The notes beneath the pieces were generated by a model. The model ran no database searches, was not told the DNA's origin, and was given only the letters and a program-made list of their open reading frames with translations. A stretch of DNA of 64,000 nt from Gymnogyps californianus (Eukaryota > Chordata > Aves > Accipitriformes > Cathartidae), in NCBI RefSeq assembly GCF_018139145.2, contig NC_059471.1, forward strand, positions 214,849,494 to 214,913,493, written 5' to 3'. Made by a program: the position numbers and the translations under genes. Position 1 is the stretch's first letter, and the number at the start of each line of letters is the position of its first letter. Positions 1 through 14,200 of the stretch are shown here, piece after piece.

Positions 1-3000
1 ATCCAGAGTCAGATGTTACAGAAACATACTTCCCAGAGCGTATCAGAAGTTGGCATGAGGCAGAGATAAGCCTCGTAAGAGGTCAGAAAGAGTTCAAAAG
101 AGCAAAACGAGGACAAAAGGCAAGAAGGACCTATGAAACAAAAGCACAAATGCATAAGACTGAACAGAAAGGCATGTGAGATCCAGCGCATGTGAGATAC
201 AGCTGTATCCGCTCACATTGGACCTTTTGGAAGGGTAGGTTGTCTAGACCATACAGCTGTAGGAGTCAATGGGAGAAGGAGCCACACGTGATAGGAGGAA
301 GGGCAGCAGGAGAAAAGCCGACTGCCTAAGCCCATTTACATCCAGGCTTCTGGGTCCCTCTGCATCTTTGGGCACATCTTTGCCTCTGCCGTTGGGATTG
401 TGAATGCTCTGGGATGAGTGTTTGTTCTTCATCTGTCCAGTGGGATGTCAAATAATGAAGTAGTCCCTGTGCCACAAGGCCCCCAGTCCTGTGACTACCA
501 GTGGACACAGAAGATACCATGCTATGGATGCACCAAAATCCCAGTATCTGCATTTCGTAATCCTGCAATTCATTGCCAGATCTTTCTGTGGCTCTGGCTG
601 GCGTTTGCAGTATCGATCATGCCTTCAGTCTAGGTGACATGCAGCTTAGGCATAACCATGCTAACTGGAAATAAGGATTTAATGCATGGCTTAGGCACCT
701 GAGCCAGTGGGATCAGGGTAGCTGTGGCTCTGTGGAGCTCACAGCACATTAACCACACATTTCCTCAGCTTCCTGGGCGGGTTTTGCAATTGACATCAGG
801 TCCCACAGCTTCACTAAGAAGGTCAGAGAGGGTCCCACAGCCCTAGTGCACTGGGATGTGCTTTCTCCAATGAGGAGGAGGAGGAGAGGGCAGAGCTAAG
901 TCTGTAGCCCTCAAACTGAAGATCTCCCATTTCTCCAAGCCCTGCACTGCTAAAACAACAGTCAGGGCACCTCTGTTTCTGGAAGGCAAAGAGTGTTTGG
1001 TGACTTCACCCAAGGGACAGCATAAACACCTAACTTCAGGAAGTGCTGGTGGGGTCTGAAACCAAGAGCAAGAGAGGACGGAGCACTGTTCTCCTCGGCA
1101 TGACCTCTTTGTTGACCTTCCCCTTGCAGTGAGGAACACGTGCCCACAGCATCACCAGGGCCTAGAAGCCCCCGTGAATGTGGTCTCAGGGTCTTTGGCA
1201 TGGGCACTGTGTCTCTCTTAAGGCCATTCCTGTCTTTAGAAGTAACTTCTTACCTTCAGGCTCTGTAAAATAACACTAATAATTACAACAGGAAAGATGC
1301 CATCACTGAGCATCTCAATAAAGTTGTACTCTACCCACCAGAAAGTTCAGTTTAGAAGAAATGCAACCAAGATTTGCACCAAAACACAGCATCAAGTTTG
1401 GGATTTCTGAGAGGTTGAAGATTATGAAAGCTTCTCTCAATGCCTTTGGGAAACTGGGGAAAAGGTTCACAATTTCTGGCACAGGACCTTCTCATTGGGA
1501 CATTCCTCTCAAATTTGTTCACACATGTCCCCACCATCTCTCTTTATGTTTCACACACACCCCCCTCAGGGGCAAAAGATGTTCTCCAAGGCTAAAGAGT
1601 TTTTTTATTTCAGACCAAAGAGAGGTAAAAAAAAAATAATAATAATCACGTGGCAAAGATGAACGCAAAATGAGTCATGCTGCAAAAGGACGCACCTGAA
1701 AGGAAACCTAAACCAGAAGCTTCTTCCTTGCTGCAGGCTGCAATGTGCTGCCACATACAAGGAGCTGAGAGAGGAAAGTAAGAGTGTGTCTTTTCTGCTC
1801 CACGGCCAAGCACATCCTGTGTCGAAACAAAAGTCCTAGACTCCCCCAGCGCTCACACCCTCCATTTCCCCAGCCAGGGCTGCAGTTGCAGAAGAAAAAA
1901 CAAATTAAATTTTGCTATGCTTCAGCACTGGCAAGCAAAAGCTTTGTGTCAAAAAACACGTGATGTTGCAAGTGACAGCAAACTCAGACCACAGGCAAAG
2001 TTCCCACAGTGAAGTGAAACTTGAATGTCTTCAGCAGATCGGGCAAAACCATGCCAGCTTCACTTGAAGTCATCAGACAGACGTTTTCTTTTCACTGACG
2101 CAGGAGAGGAGAATTCTTCTTCTCTGTTTACCCAGTCCTCTGCTTGTCTATACAAAGCCCTGCACCACTATAACTAAAATGATCTCATGAGGAAAACCTG
2201 GATTTCAAAACAGGAGAAAAGTTAAAAAAACCCTCAACCTTGGGGTTTTGTTTTTGGTTTGGGTTTGTTTTTTTTTTTTCTACTTTTTCAGAAGTCATGG
2301 TCTGCCTTAGCCCCATGTGGTTTCAGACACCCCACCAAGCCACCTGGAACACAGGCAGCTCAGCCTGAATTTATACTCAATGCAGAGCAGCAGAGCCTCG
2401 TGGGTCCTTGGTTTCTCTTCTCCCCCCAAGATTTTCCCCTTTCTTCTACTTATCTAGTGACAAAAAACCTCGCACCAATAAAGTGGGTAAAAACAAGGAA
2501 GAAAAATTAAAAACTGCATGAAATTTAGCAGACAGTGACTACTAAAAGATGCCTGAATCCTAGCTTTTAAAAAAATGATGTTTCCAAATTTTTTTTGCTC
2601 TGCAATCATTTGCTGAATTCAGGCAGGATCCACAGGGAGCTTCTGCCCGTCCGAAGCTATGCTTCACACCAAGAGCACCCTCTCAGCCCAAGTCCTGAGC
2701 CTTTGAAGTCACTGGAAGATCAAAGTCCTCAGCATCATCCAGCCCTAATCTATCTATTGCAAGATTGGGTCTACTAAGAAAATTAAGAGATGGACATGGG
2801 TCGCACTCCCGCCATCCCCCTGAGGAGGCACTGATTGCTTTTTCAATTAGCTGAAGCTGGGAAGAAAGAGGACAGTTTACATTCCAGGACCATGGGTCAT
2901 ATTTGAGCTTGTTGCCTCCCTCCTCCTTTACATCGTAAGGTAATCGCAACAGGGAGGCATTCTGCCTTAATTTGTCAACCAAGCTGAATATTGGCATTTA

Positions 3001-6000
3001 ATCCAAGGCCCCGGTTTGCTCTTAGCACCGACCAGCTTCTCATGGCTTCTTTCAGGAAGCTGCCACCAGCTTCCAGCGTCTTTCGCCTTAATATTTACTT
3101 CTTTTTCTTCTGCTGATATTTCCTGGCTCTGCATCTCCACGTGACTCAGAGATTTCCCGGACCCCGACTCGGTGGTGACATCAGCTCCGAGAGCTGAAAT
3201 TAATAAATAGCACTCACTCATTATGTCGAACTGTAATTACAGCGGAGGCGGGGAGGGTTCTTTGGCTTTTTTTAGAGTGAGGACGTTGAGTTTCCTCTAA
3301 ATCCATATTTGGACCTGAGCTGCAGCACACCTGCTATAAGGAATCGGTATGATTTTAATGACCAAAAGAGAGAAAGTAGAACACCCTGCTTTATTTTGAT
3401 CCCCAGTATCTCAAGAGACAAAAAGTATGTATAAAGCAAACCGTGCTGCGAAACACCTGGTATAGACACAAGGCAAAAGTCCAGCAGAGCTTCGAGGTGA
3501 TTTGTGTGTCCTGAAGTCACCTCTGAGAGTGACTTCATCTCCATGAGACTCGGCAACTTAAAAAAAAATAAAAAAAAGAAAAAAAGAAACAGTAAAGGTA
3601 TTTGAGACATGCCTAGCATCTGCCGGCTCAAGCAAACATTAGTAACTGTATAAATACATCTGCTTTCCATGCTTGATGTTGTACGTTTGCTTTTTCCTTT
3701 AAAAAGAAGCATTTATCTCATCCTACAGAAGCACGGTGAAGCCAGCACTGATGCAGCGCATTAGTATCCATGCTGGTTACAGTGGGTCTCAGCACAGCAA
3801 ATTTTGCACCAGCCCAAACACAGGCCATCTAAAATCCTTCATCCTTTTACAGATTCTCAGTTTCCACTGAGATTTACTTGAAATCACAGCTTTTCTCTAG
3901 TTTTTAAGGTTTTTTAAAAATATTTTTTCTTCCCATGGTTTTCAGGTTCACTGCCCTGAAATCTCAGTTCTTTGGCCAGATTTCAATAGATATTGAAATT
4001 TTCAATTTTCACTTGTAACCATGTCACCGTTTCTTTCCGGGACAAGGTGATCACCTGCCCATTGCAAGTGCTACCTGGGGCCGTGGCGCAGCACCGCCGG
4101 GAGTCACAAGCCCCAGGGACCTGCCGTGCCGCAGGTAACACATGCTCATACCCACACGGAGGGTGAATTATGAGCTGTCACGAGAAAAAGGCGCGAGCCC
4201 GTCGAAAACACAAGCAAGGCAATGCCTCTCCCATCAGTACAGGAACCAAGGAGATTACAGAGCTGGAGAGGTTCTTGCAGCACTATACAATGCTACAGCA
4301 GGAGACTTTTAATCTGGTTTATCAGCAGGTCATATGAATTCCAGCGAAGCAATTGAGTTTACCTCATCCTTTTTAAAAAAATTTAAAAAAAAAACAAACT
4401 TCATAACACAAGCAAGATGTTATGAGAAACGCCCCTGAGTTCTGGTAAGGATATTTGTTTTTTCAGCCTGGATTTCTTTTTTTTTTTTTTTGGGTGTGTT
4501 TTTTAATCTTTTAATAACTCTGTCTGGAGTTATTTCTCTGTGAAAACTGCCACTCTGCTCATAAAAGGTAGAAATAATGCTCTTATGCAAATGCAAAGGG
4601 GCACATTTTTAATATTTAATTTTTTTTTTTAATAAAGGGGAATTTGGGGTTGAGGGATCGAAGCAGGCAAGCCCAGGTGGGAAAATCTTGCCTAGTGTTT
4701 GGATGGGAGATTTTGGCTAATATCAGACTTTCAGGGCAGGGAGTTTGCTGGCTTTTCCTCCAGGGCTGGTGCTGCTCCAGGCAGGTTTATTGACCAGGTC
4801 TGGCCATGGGTCAGCAGCACGCTCTGTCCCCGCTAAGGCGATGCTGTTCTGCTCATGGATGCAGGTTGGAGCACCTTTCCCTGATGCTCCCCACATTTCT
4901 GGGTCTGGGCTTGAAGGTGATAAAAGCACCTCTTGAGTGCATGCAAAGGTAAACCTGCCCTCTGTCCTGAGCCCTCTCAGCTCTCCCAATTTATCCTCTC
5001 CAGTGCCTAATGTGGATACAACCGCCTCGACACCAATTGCTCATCGCACCGCAGGTCCCCATGAATGTCTGCACAGTTTCCTTGCTGATATTTAAGTACA
5101 GTGCTTTACACTGAACAGCTGGGATCCAATGTAGAAGAAACAGGATTCAAAATGGCCAACAGCTATGCCCAGAGCTGTTCAACCCCACTTTCCAAGCAGC
5201 TCAGACCAAGCCAAAGACACAGAGCAGAAATAACCCACTTTCCCACCAACCTCAGCCCTTCCCATAAGTATTTGTGTGTATGCCTTGGTCTCACCACCTC
5301 TACCTCCATTACAAAGAAAGCAGGAGACTGCAGCAGGGACTGACGTATCCGAGCCTCTGGATACATCAGTTTGAGTGAATACGCAACAAGGATGCTGCAG
5401 CAGACTTCAGCGTGAGTTAGCAAACACCAGGACCCAGGATGGGCTTTCGCTGTACATGTCATTGGCAATGTTTGTCCATGACTGCCAAACTCAGAGCCAC
5501 AGATCACTGGAAGGGTATCCTGGAAGAAGGCTCCCCTGTTCTGGACAGTCACTGCTGGCAATGGTCTAAGTGGACTGCCAGTCTGATCCTGTACATCTGC
5601 TTTCATGCTCATGATGTTCTTGCATGTCTGTCTCCCCTAATTTCAGGGATGGCATTGGACTGACCCTCTCTCATCCGACTCTTGTGCTCATCTTGTGCAC
5701 TGTGGGCTGGAACCAGAGAGTGCAAACACAAGTATTGTATTTATTTGTACAAAACAACATAAAAATGATTACACTATGGCAATCTAGCCCAGTATGATGG
5801 TTGACAGCAGTGACCTAAGGGAAAATATGACAAAATAAACATACAGTCACATTTTTCCTGAATGCTCTCCCAGTGAATTTGTCCAAATAACTTTCAAAAC
5901 CCTGAAAGCAGCAGGACTCTGTCCGTGGCATATTTGGTGATGGAAAATATGTCCCTGGCAATGGAGAATATCCGTGGACACGCACAGCTTTGCTTTTCAT

Positions 6001-7970
6001 CCCCTGTGCTTTAAAGAGGCTGAGTCAAAGAAGCTGTAGCCCCAAGAGCAGCGGTCTCCCAGGGTAGGGGTGAAGGTCCCAGGGAAACAGTACAGCAGCA
6101 TGCAGCACGGGAAAACCTCGGATGTTGAAACTATGCCTTTTCTGTGGTCAGATTTGGGTTATTTGGGGTTGCCTAATGGGACCACTACTGTCAAACAAAC
6201 AGGATTTCACCTGAGCCATGCTATCTGGAGTAACTCTGTTAAAGCCAGTCCTGCTGCACTGAAGCGTGAGCAGCATAGGGTGAATCCAGCTGTTTGATGT
6301 GCTGGATAAGAAACTCTTTGTGTCCCCAAAAGTAGTCACGTCTGTGTTGTATGTCCTCCTGGGCAGATGTTAGATTTTGCTGATAGGTGTGCTGGTTATT
6401 TTAGTGTTTGGCTGCAAATATCCCAGGGGAGAGGCTACAATGTGGCTGTGTCTCTTGAAAAACGTCTGAGCCTTTAAAGACAACTGAATCATTTTGGAAT
6501 TTAAAGGGTGGAAAAAAATCATGAGGAAGTGTAAAAAAGGAACCTGCGCAATGTAACATGATCAAATTACACTTATTTAAACATTAAAAACTACAGGAAA
6601 AAATGACTTTAAATGGCTGAAACTGTCAGGGCATTTTCTGAACAGCAACGTCAAGGTTTCGTTCAGAACTGGTTGCAAGGGAAATATGAACACTGCAAAC
6701 CTGTGTAACTAATATCTCATTGTCAGCCAACGACAGAGCCTGCCGTAGCAAACTAGGTCCCCTCACACAACCTCACTGGAACAATCCTGCAGAGGAACCA
6801 TTTTTGCCTTCCATGTAGCAGAGAAGCAAAAGATTCAATAGACATGGAAAAAGCATCACTTGAAAGATCTTAGCAGGCCTAAAGTTTGGGCCAGGGCATA
6901 GTCATGGAAGAAAAACTGTCTTGGCAGTGACTCAGTCCCAGGAGAGTCATCACTGTCCCTGTGGGTTCTTCTCTCCTTCTGGAGCCAGCAAAACTAGTGT
7001 GTAAATACCAAGAAGAACCTTCTTCTTCTCATCTCATTCCTGGGGTTGGGAGGTGTTTCTCTCCAGGGCATCAGGGATTGGCATCAGTCAGACGGTGTTT
7101 CTGTTTGGTACCCACCATCAGTGTCACAGGGGTTTTGGTTCCCATTTAGGTCATTCAAGTGCTGTCTTTCCCATATGGGGTCTTCTTTCATGGTTTTACT
7201 CAGCCAACAGCTCAGAGAGACCTTACTGGTCGTAAGAGTCCTACATTTTCTCTGTAATGAAAACTCCTTATATTTTTATATTCCCCATTTCTGCTATGGA
7301 AGACAAACATTCACATCTCAGCTCCAGCCCCAGCACCTGGCTTTGCTTGGTTCCTTAAATAATGTCATCAGAGTAGAAGATGACATCCACAGAGGGCTTT
7401 CTCCTGGTTGGGAATAAAACCTACAGACTTGGGAAGGAGCAGGGCTCCAGGATGTGACAAGGCTCAGAGGTCTCTGTGGGCTGGAGACAGGGATGCAAAC
7501 CCTCATGTGGGTGTCTACCTTCAGTTTTACCCCCACCCCTCTCCTTGGAGCTGACTGCCTTGAGCTAAGAGCTGGTTTGAAACCCTCATGGCTCACTTGG
7601 TTGGACATACCAGGTGCTTAAGTTGTCCATGCCCTGTTGCCCACAGTTGAGGTGTCTCAGGGACTCTCATCTGTCCTCCGTCCAGGGGGAATGGCTCTTC
7701 CTGTGGTATATCAGCCAACCTGTGTGGATGCCCAGGGCAACCCTTGCACTTGGCAACTGTGTTTAGGCAAATGAATCCCACCCCAGCTGTCCCCTTCAGG
7801 GCAGGATGAATTTCTCTGTAGACACCATTGGCTCCATTGGTTAGATCTCAGCTGATGGGAACTTATACACCCATCTCACATATAAAAACTTCGGTGTAGG
7901 AGTCTTCCTGTGCAAACCAGAGGTAATTACAAGCTATTTCTGCCCCTTGTTCTTTTGTAGCCAGCAACCT
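1..7970. other. Intergenic DNA downstream of PFKFB3 (distal part)
   Basis: No reading frame here has codon structure or similarity I recognise; the longest are about 150 codons with shared stops on all frames. Poly-T/poly-A runs occur near 2267, 3560, 4480 and 4620. I see no exon of a neighbouring gene. In mammals PRKCQ lies beyond this side at greater distance. Confidence 0.7.
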
Positions 7971-7974
7971 GGAA

Positions 7975-8215
7975 AGGTAAAACTAATGACAGCAGGACTC
8001 AGCTAATCTGACATTAGCATAGAATCGGAAGCCTTCAATGAGTCTGACCCATTAACCCTAATCTCATAATTACCCCGCTGTTGATCAGGAAGTGTGCACT
8101 AATTGGCAGAGTATTCGAACAGAAATTCACACCCAACGCATGAATCATGAGCCTAATTATCAACTCCTCCTCACAAGCCTCATTAAGGCTGGAACTTCAG
8201 CAGGTGATGTTAAGG
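7975..8215. promoter_or_regulatory. Candidate conserved non-coding element A
   Basis: A balanced, complex stretch rich in homeodomain-type TAAT/ATTA cores (CTAATCTGACATTAG, CTAATCTCATAATTACC, GCCTAATTATC) and without repeats. This texture is typical of vertebrate enhancers, but conservation cannot be tested here. Confidence 0.3.
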
Positions 8216-11200
8216 TCTCCCTCTCCTTTTGGATGGAAACGGCACACAATTACATGAGAAAATGAGTCTTGTCGTTTGTCTTGCACTGTGTTGTTCTTGT
8301 CAGCTGCTTAGTGGCAACATGGTCCCAAAAGAATTTACATGACACAATGGTCTAAATGTCAGCGCAGAAGAGGCCAGCCTTGCTCTTTGGATGACGCCAA
8401 CCAAAAAGGGAAGGCTCATGGACTGATTCTCATTTATGTTGTCTCCTTTTCTTATGCACAATGACCTATAGCCCTTGGACAGCCTAAGGCAGCCATGTAG
8501 AAATAACTTAACACCATCAGGCTGCAGGATCCACACTGGATACATGTCTCGCCTTCTCCAGTCTTCCCCCAACTTTGCAGGACTGGAAGTCCTAATGACC
8601 CAGCATGGTTGATCCTTGAAGATGTCTCCCACTGGAACTGAATTGCTCTAGGTGGCAGGTTTGCTCCTCCTTGGGAGGAACGTGGGCTTCATCCAGCAAC
8701 ATGCCCATCTGGTGGGGCTCCTATGGAGGTCTAAGGGGAGGGTGGCTGAATGGTTTTACAAGGGCAGGATCTGCTCTGTTCCCAATGCCATTCTGAGCAA
8801 GATGAAGGGAGCTATTGGGAAGGGAAAGTCTCCTTCCTGACATCTGCTGGGCCCAAGGAAATGGCAGGTCCGTGGGAGGAGCATCCTGCTATTTCTGGGC
8901 AGTCGCACCAGGGTTTTCTCTCTCAGGGGTTCACGGAAGACTTCTTGTAGCAGACACGAGGTGCACAAGGTCCAGGTAAAGGTATCATCCTTCCATGTGT
9001 TGGTTGTCTCCAGGCGAGGAGCTGTCTCTGCCACCTTGAACTTTAGCCCCAGGAGATTTCACAAAGTGTGGGGAGCTGGACCAACTCCAGAGCACCGATG
9101 GGGCACAACGCAGAGGAGAAACGAGCTTTGGGCTTTGCAACCTTTCACTTTTCAGCTCAAATTGACAGTGCATTCACCACAGAGGTGCCTGGGACCAAAC
9201 AACCTGATTTTCACCTGTAGGGTCTTGTGCAGTGCTCAAGGGGAAGAGCCAGAGGCAAATGGCTGTTTCATTTCACATCAGCATTCCCATTGAAGATTAA
9301 GTATTTCTAGGTGAGTATCACGAGTCCTAGTCATAGTCAGTAGTCTTGATCACAAGTCCTGTGATCAAGGGTTCAAGAAAGACCTGCCGTAAGCAGGAGC
9401 TGCCTTTCCTCTTTCCCTTTCTGTTTCTCCTGAGGATGTCACACTGACCATTTTACCACAAGGCACAGCATTTTGCAATAACCACTCACACCATCCCTCC
9501 CAGTGCTCTCCACAGTGCTCAGTGTGCAGAACTGGTTTGGGGCAGTGACCAGCACCTGGGTGCCCTGGACCTCACTTAGCAGGTGAATACATATGCAGGA
9601 AATGCTGCGCTGGTGAATTTTGCAACACCTTTGTACCTGCTGGGAAGAACCCTGTGGTGCTCCTTGCCAAAATAAGGTAGTTTTTTTCTCTTTTATTAGT
9701 TAATGTTGCAGCCAGAGGAAACTGCAGTGTGGGATTGGAGCACTTCATGGCTAAGGGCATCCCTAAATCAGCGGTCCAGTAGTCCTCGAGCCTGAGCAAT
9801 GAGCTCTACACATGCAGCCCGGATTGAACCCTTGCTCCATGACCATGAGTCAGGACTGAGTACATTTAGCTTCTCATTTGTCAAATGCAGTTTTACTTCT
9901 GATTTTATTTCTTTAGATTTCCAGTGTGGAAGGAAAAGAAAGTAAAAAAACCCAACAAAAAATACCAAGGAAAAAAAACCAACAGTATTTTGCTATTAAC
10001 ACCTGAAAGGTGAGAATAAAAATTTCCAATATTCCAGCAGCTGCCTAAGTCCAGGTCAGCTCCCACACCAAGAGATTAATTTGCTAAGAACGGTGTTATT
10101 CTGCCTTGCGTCTTTGAGAACTTCTTGAAATTAAATCTCAGGTTTTTCATCGCAGGCTGACAAATTATCTGCTTGCTTTAAAACTCCATTTTCAATTATT
10201 GTAAGCAACTTGTGACTGGAAATGTTGTCAGAGGCAGTACAAAGTCCCCCCTCTAATTAGCAGCTCACCCTGCAGCAAGGATCAAATTCCACTGCTGCAC
10301 GTGACATGTAGCTCTCTTTTGCCCTGACCTTGGGATCTTGCTACTTCACATGCCTGGAAGGCAGAATTTAAACTGATAATAATGATATTCTTGCCCTTAC
10401 AATCTGTCTTTCATCCAAAGATCTTAACATGCTTTAGAAATCCTGGGGGGCTCTGGCCAAGTTAAACATCACACCTCTCCCTGAATTGTTTTTATTCACT
10501 ATTGTTTCAAGCATCACCATGTTAGCGTGCTCTAAACATCAGTGAGTGGCGAGAAAAATGGAAACTCTCTGTGTTGGATGACTTTGTACCACACATGTAA
10601 CTTATCTTTATTCCCCGTGATTTCGGTGTGATTCCTCACAGTGCTGCAAATGGCCACGTCTTCGTAGGATCCGTGTGTAAGTGGGACTGAAAACGCAATT
10701 CTGCCTCGACTCATCGTTGAAGCCAGGGTGAAAGACACACAGCAAACTGAGTCAAAGTCATGTCCTTCGGGCTCTTTTGTTAGTTTTACAGTTCTTCCAC
10801 ACATCAGCTCAGAACGGACAAGAACCTGAAAAAAAGAAAAAGAAAATGAAAAGGAAGAAAAAAAAAATTGCTAAAGCACTACTGACAGCAAAGGATGAAG
10901 GGCAGGTGTAAGAGATGAATCTGTGGTGGATGAGAACGGATTAAACGTGTCTCTTTTCTCCCACAGGGGAAATTTTAGCTGTTTTTAACTCATTCCTTGG
11001 AAATGCTTATCTCCATAAATCTGAAAATAGCTGTGTTTCTGGGAAGGTGGTCAGAAGCTGCAGTCTGACTAATTCAAGATGTGTTAGAGTAAAAGAGAAG
11101 CAACTTCGAAGTGGAGAAATGCCCTGTGGAAACCACCCAGGGGTAGAATCAACATGACAGGCACTCTTAGCTCAGACCAGGAGACCACGTCAGCTGAACG

Positions 11201-14200
11201 GGATTGCCGTGACTACTCATGAAGAAAGAGTCAGTTGTCCAGCAAGTTAGAGCCTATTAATATATGGAGCTTTAAAAATCTCCATTACTGTGTGTTTAGA
11301 ATAGGGCAGAGTAGTCCAAGCTTTTTCTTTTTTCCCCTGGTTTTGGAGCATTTTCTACCAGAGGTGTGCATCCCTTTGTTCATTTTGGTTATCGTAAGCC
11401 AAATAATACAAACTTGCTATCACAGGCCCCTCCAGAGCACAGCATGGATGCTAAGACCACAAATTGAAGCCACAAAGAGGAAAACGATAAGCATTTTTGC
11501 ATTCCCTGGCACTCAAGCCTTCTCTAGTCATCTTACAGACAGCGAGGAATTCATCCTTTCTGCAGAGTGCTCAATATTATTCTCTCTGTTTTACGTATGG
11601 GTAATGTGAGCCACAGAGATGTTTAAGTGTCCTGGCCAAGGTCTTGGAGGAGTCACGGTCACAGATTCACGAACAGAGCTCAGATGTCTCCTCTCCAAAT
11701 GCTGCTGATTGAGCACTATAAAAAGTTTCTTGTCCCATCACCTCAGGTAGATTCCTTTGTGCTAAATCACTGGTAGTAAAAAGGGTATAATAACTCCTAC
11801 ATAAGCAAGACATGATGCAGTTTGCAAAGATCTCCAAGAACTCCTTATCTCCGTTTTGCATCTAGGTAAACTGAAGCACTGCAAAGTCAAATCATTCAAC
11901 CCCAGGCCTGTCCTTTTCAGTCGTAGGTATGTCCAGGATCAGAGAGACTCCGTAAGGTCACCATGAACTCCTGAAACCCAAGCTCTCTGCATGCCAAGGT
12001 GCAGGACTGCCAAAGAGAGATGTGGTGTTTGGCAACACCAGGACACCAAAGGTGGGTGAGACACACGTGTGTTAATGTTATCACATGCCTACAAGCCATC
12101 CCCAGAAGGCTGATTGCAACACGTCATCCCTGGAGCATTCAGCAGGTGATCAGGGTCACATTTTGCATGTCAAATTTCCCAGCTGCAGACCTGGGCAATG
12201 CCTACTAGGAATTTGGGTGTGTTTGCACAAACTTACCCTTCTCCTGCCAGTCAGCATGCCAGGAGGAGCACCACAAGCATATTAGCTAGAAAAGATGCTG
12301 CTAAGTAATTGGTGAAAATTAGTTTTTCAGGAGGTTATCTCTGGTTGAGAGAAGTCCTTATTACTCATGCCCTTTGTAGAAGTGGTCAACGGGACTGCTC
12401 TTCAGTGGAGAGGGACAAAGCCAATGTTTCAAGTGGAGTTTCATTCCTGCAGAAACCACACTGAGGTTTTTTTATTTGTTTTTCTTGGAAAAAGCCTGCA
12501 GGTTGCTATACAGAGGACTCCTAATTTACCCAACCATCTGCAGCAGAAGGCTGGTGATGAATCAACACCAGCTGGAGCTTAGCAGAAGCATTTAGGTTGC
12601 AATTATGCTAGGCTATGTTCTGAACCTTCATTAATGGGAGCCTCCCAATTGTTTCTAATATCTACTGCTTTCCTTACAACAATGCTGAATCAGGCTGATC
12701 AAATCCTCACCAGAAGAGCATGCAAGAGGTCCTGAGGTTGTATTTAACTCCCAGACCACAAGCACTCCTAGATGACTGTTGGTGGCACTAAGCAAGCTGT
12801 TTTTAATGAGCTCAATCTCCAATTTTCAGTTTCTTCTCCAAAATCTCCCCTGCTTTTGGATTACAAGTTCCGCAAAAGCTGCTTCCTTCTATTTTCCAGA
12901 TCCCAGAGGATCTGACAGCATATCAGACCTTGGGGAAGGCAAAGTGTTTGGTGTGGGAGCTTGCTGAGGTCAGTTCCCAAATCCCTCAACCAAGATGTTA
13001 GATGAAGTCCAGGCCACCTGTAGGATACCCTGCCCTGTTCAAGGATCACAGGAGAGGTATTTAAAGTTGAATGTGCACATTTTGTCAAAATTGTGATTTA
13101 CAGCCGTCCCACAGCCCCTCTCATTATCTCAGACTGATCCCAGTTCCTAATAATGGTTTCACTAACCAGAAGAATTAAGTGCAAACAAACATACATTAGC
13201 TTCTTGGCCATATGCAAACACAGGAGCCAAAAATGTTACTGAGCTGGGATCAGTCATTTATGCATCTGGAAGGCTTTGTACTCCCTAAATAAGGGCAAGT
13301 TCTTCTAAAAGATGATCGATGGGTTTTCTGGAGCCCCAGACACCTTTGCTTACACCAGAGGCCATACAGAAGATAGATACCCAAGTCCTGCTCATTTCCA
13401 TTATGTTGAAAACCTTATAATGCTCTATGATAGCTTTACAGATGATGTGAAACACTTATACGTTGTGGTTCATCTTCCCCCTTGTCTAGAGTGTGGACTG
13501 CTGAGGACTGGAAGATGCTGAAGCTTCTGCATGGCCTTTGGCTTCATCTACAGAAGAAGCAAAGTTGAACAGACTCAATTTTGGGTCTTCACTTTATAAA
13601 ATTAATAACCAGGCTCTTGGGCAGGTAGAGAGGAGCATGTGTATTTTGAATCATTGCTACAACCTGAGGGTGCAGGGGAGGAACATACCCCACAAAATGT
13701 CTTAGAATGACACCAGCCCCCAAACGGCTGAAGAGACGGTTTTTGCAGCTGGTTCTCAAAGCTTTTCTCATGTGGATGATGACTTGCTGTCTTGCTCCAT
13801 AAATTAGATCTTTCATAGGCCTGGCAGAGCTGTTGAACCTCTCTGTTCTTCTACCTGGGAAGAGCACAGAGAACCAAGTTCTGCACTTAATACAAGGGCT
13901 GTAAATTCAATGTAACTTCACTGATTTCATCTGATTTGCTTCAAGTTGAGTGAGATTAGAATATGACATAGAGACAGATACAGTGCTTCAGCTACACCTA
14001 TCCTATCACATGCTCATCTAACATTTCTTTGCTGCTTAATGTGAGGGATGTTGTGTATCTGATTGCAGACAAGTCAATGATGAACCCAAAGTGATAACCA
14101 CTCTCTCTCTGTTTCCCTCTGAACTTCACTGAATGGTCTACTCAGCATTCACTTCGTAACTTTATGCTGACAGTGGAGAATATCCTATAGGCAGAAGCAG

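Noticed and set aside
8300..8632. 110-codon minus-strand frame considered as a transposon or viral remnant
   Set aside because: No catalytic motif, no flanking repeats or target-site duplication, and no recognisable similarity. Treated as chance.
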